From Arthrobacter tumbae (lineage in GTDB: Bacteria; Actinomycetota; Actinomycetes; Actinomycetales; Micrococcaceae): a stretch of 64,000 nt of DNA. The notes beneath the pieces are model-generated. The model did no database searches. It saw only the letters and a list, made by a program, of their open reading frames with translations, and was not told where the DNA came from. How positions within the stretch are numbered: the first letter of the stretch is position 1; the number at the start of each line of letters is the position of its first letter. Shown piece by piece: positions 61,111 to 64,000 of this stretch. The position numbers were made by a program, and so were the translations under genes. Location of the stretch: contig NZ_JAFBCC010000001.1 of assembly GCF_016907495.1 (NCBI RefSeq), positions 744,001 to 808,000 of the forward strand, written 5' to 3'.

Positions 61111-61134
61111 GGCCGGCCAGGTCCCGGGCCGGCC
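61111..61134. terminator. GC hairpin between menA and the DUF4229 gene
   Basis: GGCCGGCC (61111-61118) and GGCCGGCC (61127-61134) pair around eight bases, located between two convergent genes. No T-run, so a weak call. Confidence 0.45.
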
Positions 61135-61154
61135 TGGTCCTGGCGGTGTGGGCC

Positions 61155-61448
61155 CTACGCCTGGCGGCGGTCCGAATTCACGGCGGTGTTGGGATCGAAA
61201 CTGTCCTCGGCGTCCGCATCACGCAGTTCACTGGCTGAGCGAACCGGCGGCGCTCCGTCGCGGAAGCGGCGTTGCAGCGACGACGCCGCATCATTGCGCA
61301 GGTTGCGGAAAAACAGGTACGTGACGCACCACGCCAGGATTGCGCCGGCGATCACCGAGAAGATCGCGCCCAGGCCGAAGGAGTAGCAGATCACGGAGAA
61401 CACCGCGACAAAGCCGAGGCGGAGAGCGGTGAATTTGAGGAAAGGCAC
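61155..61448 (-). CDS. DUF4229 membrane protein
   Basis: 97 residues: two transmembrane helices (about 7-27 and 28-47) and a cytoplasmic tail rich in Arg/Asp (LFFRNLRNDAASSLQRRFRD). This matches DUF4229, a small actinobacterial membrane family often found beside men genes, as here. Function unknown. Divergent from the next gene with a 30-base gap. Confidence 0.85.
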   Translation of the reverse strand: MPFLKFTALRLGFVAVFSVICYSFGLGAIFSVIAGAILAWCVTYLFFRNLRNDAASSLQRRFRDGAPPVRSASELRDADAEDSFDPNTAVNSDRRQA

Positions 61449-61478
61449 GTCTCAAGTTTACTCGCCTACAATTGATGC

Positions 61479-61865
61479 ATGCCCCGCCTGTTGCTGTTCC
61501 TCGTGATCCTGGGGATCGCCGTCATCGTTTACGCCCTGTTCGACTGCATCATGAGCCGGGCAGAATCGGTGCGCAGCATCTCCAAACCCGCATGGTTCTT
61601 CACGATCCTCCTGGTTCCCCTCCTGGGCGCCGGTCTCTGGTTCCTTTTCGGGCGGCCCGGCAGGGAAGACCGCCCGAGCCAGCGGCTGAAGCGAGGGCCC
61701 ACCGCACCGGATGACGACCCCCAGTTCCTGCGCAACCTCGAAATCAGGCGACGCCAGGAAGCCCGCGACGCCGAACAGCGCAAGCGCGAGGCCGAGAAAC
61801 GGGCACGCGAGGCGGAGAAGAAGAAAAACGACGAGGGTACGGCCAACGACGGCAAGACCGCCTAG
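61479..61865 (+). CDS. PLD-nuclease N-terminal-type membrane protein
   Basis: 128 residues. Two transmembrane helices (about 3-23 and 40-59) with VYALFDCIMS and SKPAWFFTILLVPLLGAGLWF, the usual pattern of the PLDc_N domain as a stand-alone protein. A long charged coiled-coil tail (REKEAEKRAREAEKK-like repeats, about 85-115) lies in the cytoplasm. Function unknown; common near men genes in Micrococcaceae-type genomes from memory. Confidence 0.82.
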   Translation: MPRLLLFLVILGIAVIVYALFDCIMSRAESVRSISKPAWFFTILLVPLLGAGLWFLFGRPGREDRPSQRLKRGPTAPDDDPQFLRNLEIRRRQEARDAEQRKREAEKRAREAEKKKNDEGTANDGKTA

Positions 61866-62009
61866 CTACGTAGACGGTCCTGCGTGGCGCTGAGGTGATC
61901 CTTGTGGGACTCCTGACACGGTCAGCGGGTTGATGTTCCCTGACGATCGCGGCGCGTGCCGCCGGGATGGTCTCCCCTCAGCACTCTTATGTCACCCATT
62001 TGACGGCAT

Positions 62010-62027
62010 GTGCAAAGATTTGCACAA
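62010..62027 (+). promoter_or_regulatory. Palindromic operator upstream of the Lrp-type regulator
   Basis: TGTGCAAAGATTTGCACA: perfect 8-bp arms around a 2-base spacer, 100 bases before the regulator's ATG and next to a TTGACG (62001-62006) that may be the -35 box. Fits autoregulation by an Lrp/AsnC protein. Confidence 0.6.
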
Positions 62028-62127
62028 CAGCCCATCGTCGGAATAGTCGAAATGACTACCCCGGGGGATGTGGCTCCGACAATAGTGGTCAATCTGACCA
62101 GTCCCCGCCTGGAGAAGACGCCTACCC

Positions 62128-62610
62128 ATGAACAAGGAACCCCGCCACCCCAGAGATGGAATTGACCGGGCCGTGCTCGAGGCACTCGATGCCGAGCCCC
62201 GGATGACCATCCTCGCCATCGCCCAGCGGACGGGTCTGGCCCGCGGCACCGTCCAGGCGCGCCTCGACCGATTCGAGCGCGAAGGGGTACTGAGGGCGCA
62301 CAGCGTACGGATCGATCCGGAGGCACTCGGCATGGGCATTTCTGCGCATGTCGCTGCCGAGCTGGATCAGCACCGCATAGACCTGGCCGTTGAGGGTCTG
62401 CGCGCCATCCCGGAGGTCATCGAGTGCCTTGCGCCCGCCGGCGAAACCGACCTGCTGTGCCGCGTGGTGGCTCGGGATCCTGACGATCTGTACCGCGTGT
62501 CCGAGGAAATCCGCCTGTGTCCCGGGATCCTGCGGACCAGGACCAGCATGTTCCTGCGCCAACCCATCCCCTATCGGATGGCGCCTCTGCTGAGGGCCAT
62601 CGCGGGCTGA
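62128..62610 (+). CDS. Lrp/AsnC-family transcriptional regulator
   Basis: 160 residues: N-terminal helix-turn-helix MTILAIAQRTGLARGTVQAR (about residues 20-40), then an RAM/AsnC ligand-binding domain (ISAHVAAELDQHRID ... DLLCRVVARDPDDLYRV). Such regulators sense amino acids. The target is not evident; it converges on an ABC transporter operon. Confidence 0.9.
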   Translation: MNKEPRHPRDGIDRAVLEALDAEPRMTILAIAQRTGLARGTVQARLDRFEREGVLRAHSVRIDPEALGMGISAHVAAELDQHRIDLAVEGLRAIPEVIECLAPAGETDLLCRVVARDPDDLYRVSEEIRLCPGILRTRTSMFLRQPIPYRMAPLLRAIAG

Positions 62611-62636
62611 ATCGCCCCTACCCCGGCCGTTGAAGG

Positions 62637-62682
62637 GGCAGGACACACCCCTTATGGCTACCCATTCGGGGCGTGTCCTGCC
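62637..62682. terminator. Bidirectional terminator between convergent genes
   Basis: GGCAGGACACACCCC (62637-62651) pairs with GGGGCGTGTCCTGCC (62668-62682) with one mismatch around 16 bases, between the Lrp-type gene and the ABC ATPase gene. Confidence 0.75.
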
Positions 62683-62698
62683 GAATGAACGCCGGCGC

Positions 62699-63406
62699 TT
62701 AGGCGCGAACCGGAGCCAGGGAGTGCAGCACGCCGTCGGTCATGGTCACGACGGCATCGGTGAGCGGCACAAACTCCGTGTCGTGAGTGACCATCACGGT
62801 GGCCAGCTGCTGATCCCGGGTGACCTTGCACAGCAGCCGGACAATCGATTCGGAGCGTACCTTGTCCAGTGCTGCCGTCGGTTCATCCACCAGAAGGACG
62901 GTTGGCTCCCCCATCAGTGCCCGCGCGATATTCACCCGCTGGCGCTGTCCTCCGGAAAGCTGGTGCGGCCGCTGGTCGCCTGCGCCTGCGAGGCCGACGA
63001 CGTCGAGCAGTTCCAGCGCCCGGAGCCGCGCCGCCTTCGGCGCCCCACCGCGAAGGTGCTGACCGATGAGCAGCTGCTCCACCGCGGTGAGCGACGGCAG
63101 CAGGTTGGGTTGCTGGAAGACGATGCCCACTTCGTCGCGGCGCAGCGCCGTCCGCTCTTTGTCACTCAACTCCGTTACGTCTACGCCACCGATTCGAATG
63201 TCGCCGCTGGTGGGACGCACGAGGGTGGCCGCGACGGCGAGCAGGCTGGACTTGCCCGAGCCGGACGGTCCAACCACGGAGGTGACCGATCCGGAGTCAA
63301 CACTCAGGGTGACGCCATCAAGGGCAGTGATGGTGCCGGCGTCGCCGTCCGGATAGTGCAGTGAGACGTTGACGAGCTTCAAAGCGGGTACTGGGAACAT
63401 GCTCAT
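62699..63406 (-). CDS. ABC transporter ATP-binding protein (LolD/MacB type)
   Basis: 235 residues from ATG 63406 (AAGGA upstream; ATG 63421 also possible). Walker A GPSGSGKSS, Q-loop GIVFQQPNLLPSLTAVEQLL, signature LSGGQRQRVNIARALMG, Walker B VLLVDEPTAALD and switch His in VTHD. The type that pairs with FtsX-like permeases. The permease gene lies immediately upstream on the same strand. Confidence 0.92.
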   Translation of the reverse strand: MSMFPVPALKLVNVSLHYPDGDAGTITALDGVTLSVDSGSVTSVVGPSGSGKSSLLAVAATLVRPTSGDIRIGGVDVTELSDKERTALRRDEVGIVFQQPNLLPSLTAVEQLLIGQHLRGGAPKAARLRALELLDVVGLAGAGDQRPHQLSGGQRQRVNIARALMGEPTVLLVDEPTAALDKVRSESIVRLLCKVTRDQQLATVMVTHDTEFVPLTDAVVTMTDGVLHSLAPVRA

Positions 63407-63435
63407 GGAGTGTCCTTTCATGGAGGTTTCGGGGT

Positions 63436-64000
63436 CTAGTTGCCGCCGAGAGCCAGCAGCGGATCAATCCTCGTGACTCCGCGGACGGCGAGCGCCGATC
63501 CCGCCAGTCCGAGGAGCACAATGCCTGCAAAAGGCCCGACGACGGTCGCTGCGGAAATGAGGAACGGAGCCACCGCTGCGGCGAGGTAGCCGCCGCCCAG
63601 ACCGAGTGCCGCACCGGCTGCGGCTCCAATGACGAGCACGATCGCTGCCTGGCTGAGCGCGTCCCGCAGGATGTAGCCATTGGACCCTCCGAGGGCCTTG
63701 AGTACGGCGATGTCCCGGGTCCGCTGGATGGTCCACACGGTGAGGAAGGCAACGATCACCAGCGCAGAAATTCCGTAGAGGAAACCCTGCATCATGGTGA
63801 GTGAACCGTTCTCGGACCCGAAGGACGCCAGGGCGCCGTAGCTGCCGGTCCGGGTTGTGCTGACGGTTCCGGCCCCGGCGTCGATCTGTTCGCGGCTCTG
63901 CACCTCCGGCGCTTCGTCGGTGGAAGTTACCGCGAGCACCGTACCGACGACGTCCGGATCCGCCACGTGCGCGGTTGTCCGCCAGTCGGCCAGCGTCATC
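63436..64000 (-). CDS. ABC transporter permease, FtsX type, 3' part only
   Basis: At least 187 residues of the C-terminal end; the frame is open to the last base, so the gene begins beyond the window. Three transmembrane helices of the FtsX domain are visible (MMQGFLYGISALVIVAFLTV, then DIAVLKALGGSNGYILRDALSQAA and two final helices), ending RIDPLLALGGN, the classic MacB/FtsX end. Works with the ATPase encoded next to it. Confidence 0.9.
   Translation of the reverse strand, partial: MTLADWRTTAHVADPDVVGTVLAVTSTDEAPEVQSREQIDAGAGTVSTTRTGSYGALASFGSENGSLTMMQGFLYGISALVIVAFLTVWTIQRTRDIAVLKALGGSNGYILRDALSQAAIVLVIGAAAGAALGLGGGYLAAAVAPFLISAATVVGPFAGIVLLGLAGSALAVRGVTRIDPLLALGGN

Noticed and set aside
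1..64000. tRNA or rRNA genes
   Set aside because: I saw no cloverleaf with a matching T-arm GGTTCGA-type signal in a proper context, and no rRNA sequence; a tRNA search program would be decisive.

Overview
The window looks like chromosomal DNA of a high-GC Gram-positive soil actinobacterium, most likely Arthrobacter or a close relative in the Micrococcaceae. This rests on actinobacterial gene types (menB-menE-menA, DUF4229, DUF4166, dodecin, a Ser/Thr kinase with an extracytoplasmic partner), frequent GTG/TTG starts and a PaaR-controlled phenylacetate regulon. Genus is inferred from gene content; no rRNA is present.

Region 1 (1 to about 19.4 kb) is an accessory island of some 25 small, mostly unrelated genes on both strands: membrane proteins, lipoproteins, hypotheticals, a P-loop kinase-like ATPase, an NTF2-like protein, an aminoglycoside-phosphotransferase-like kinase, a GNAT acetyltransferase and an RraB-like protein. 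The island is divided by a short dispersed motif, consensus GCGGTGAGGGATC. Fourteen copies with at most one mismatch in the 11-base core lie on the + strand, nearly all intergenic, with three inverted partners, and I found no exact core copy in the other 44 kb. The copies divide the region into segments of 0.3-2.1 kb holding one to three genes each, which resembles an integron-style gene-cassette array with a non-integron site. This is the most novel feature here. An intact IS21-family element (14110-16797, 6-bp target duplication) has inserted into one segment.

Region 2 (19.4-24.4 kb) holds a DUF4166 gene with a frameshifted SRPBCC gene on the - strand. Divergent from them is a coupled trio on the + strand: an AAA+ ATPase, a SAM methyltransferase and an NAD-dependent epimerase/reductase.

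Region 3 (24.4-55.2 kb) is a dispersed phenylacetate (paa) regulon. It contains the ring-epoxidase operon paaABCDE with an enoyl-CoA hydratase/isomerase, paaI-paaK-paaR, paaZ divergent from a second thioesterase gene, and a thiolase, enoyl-CoA hydratase and 3-hydroxyacyl-CoA dehydrogenase operon. Five sites resembling ACCGAACGNNCGGT precede these units and one precedes the TetR-family regulator gene itself. Interspersed are unrelated genes: secreted pullulanase with a divergent LacI regulator, oligopeptidase B, a Ser/Thr kinase with a proline-rich lipoprotein, gamma-glutamyltransferase, pectate lyase, a Tyr phosphatase, a methyltransferase, an SGNH hydrolase and an exo/endonuclease-phosphatase.

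Region 4 (55.3-64 kb) holds an antibiotic-resistance-type ABC-F ATPase with a strong leader hairpin, dodecin, a VOC protein, menaquinone genes menB-menE-menA, small membrane proteins, an Lrp/AsnC regulator with a palindromic operator, and the start of an ABC (FtsX-type) exporter running off the window.
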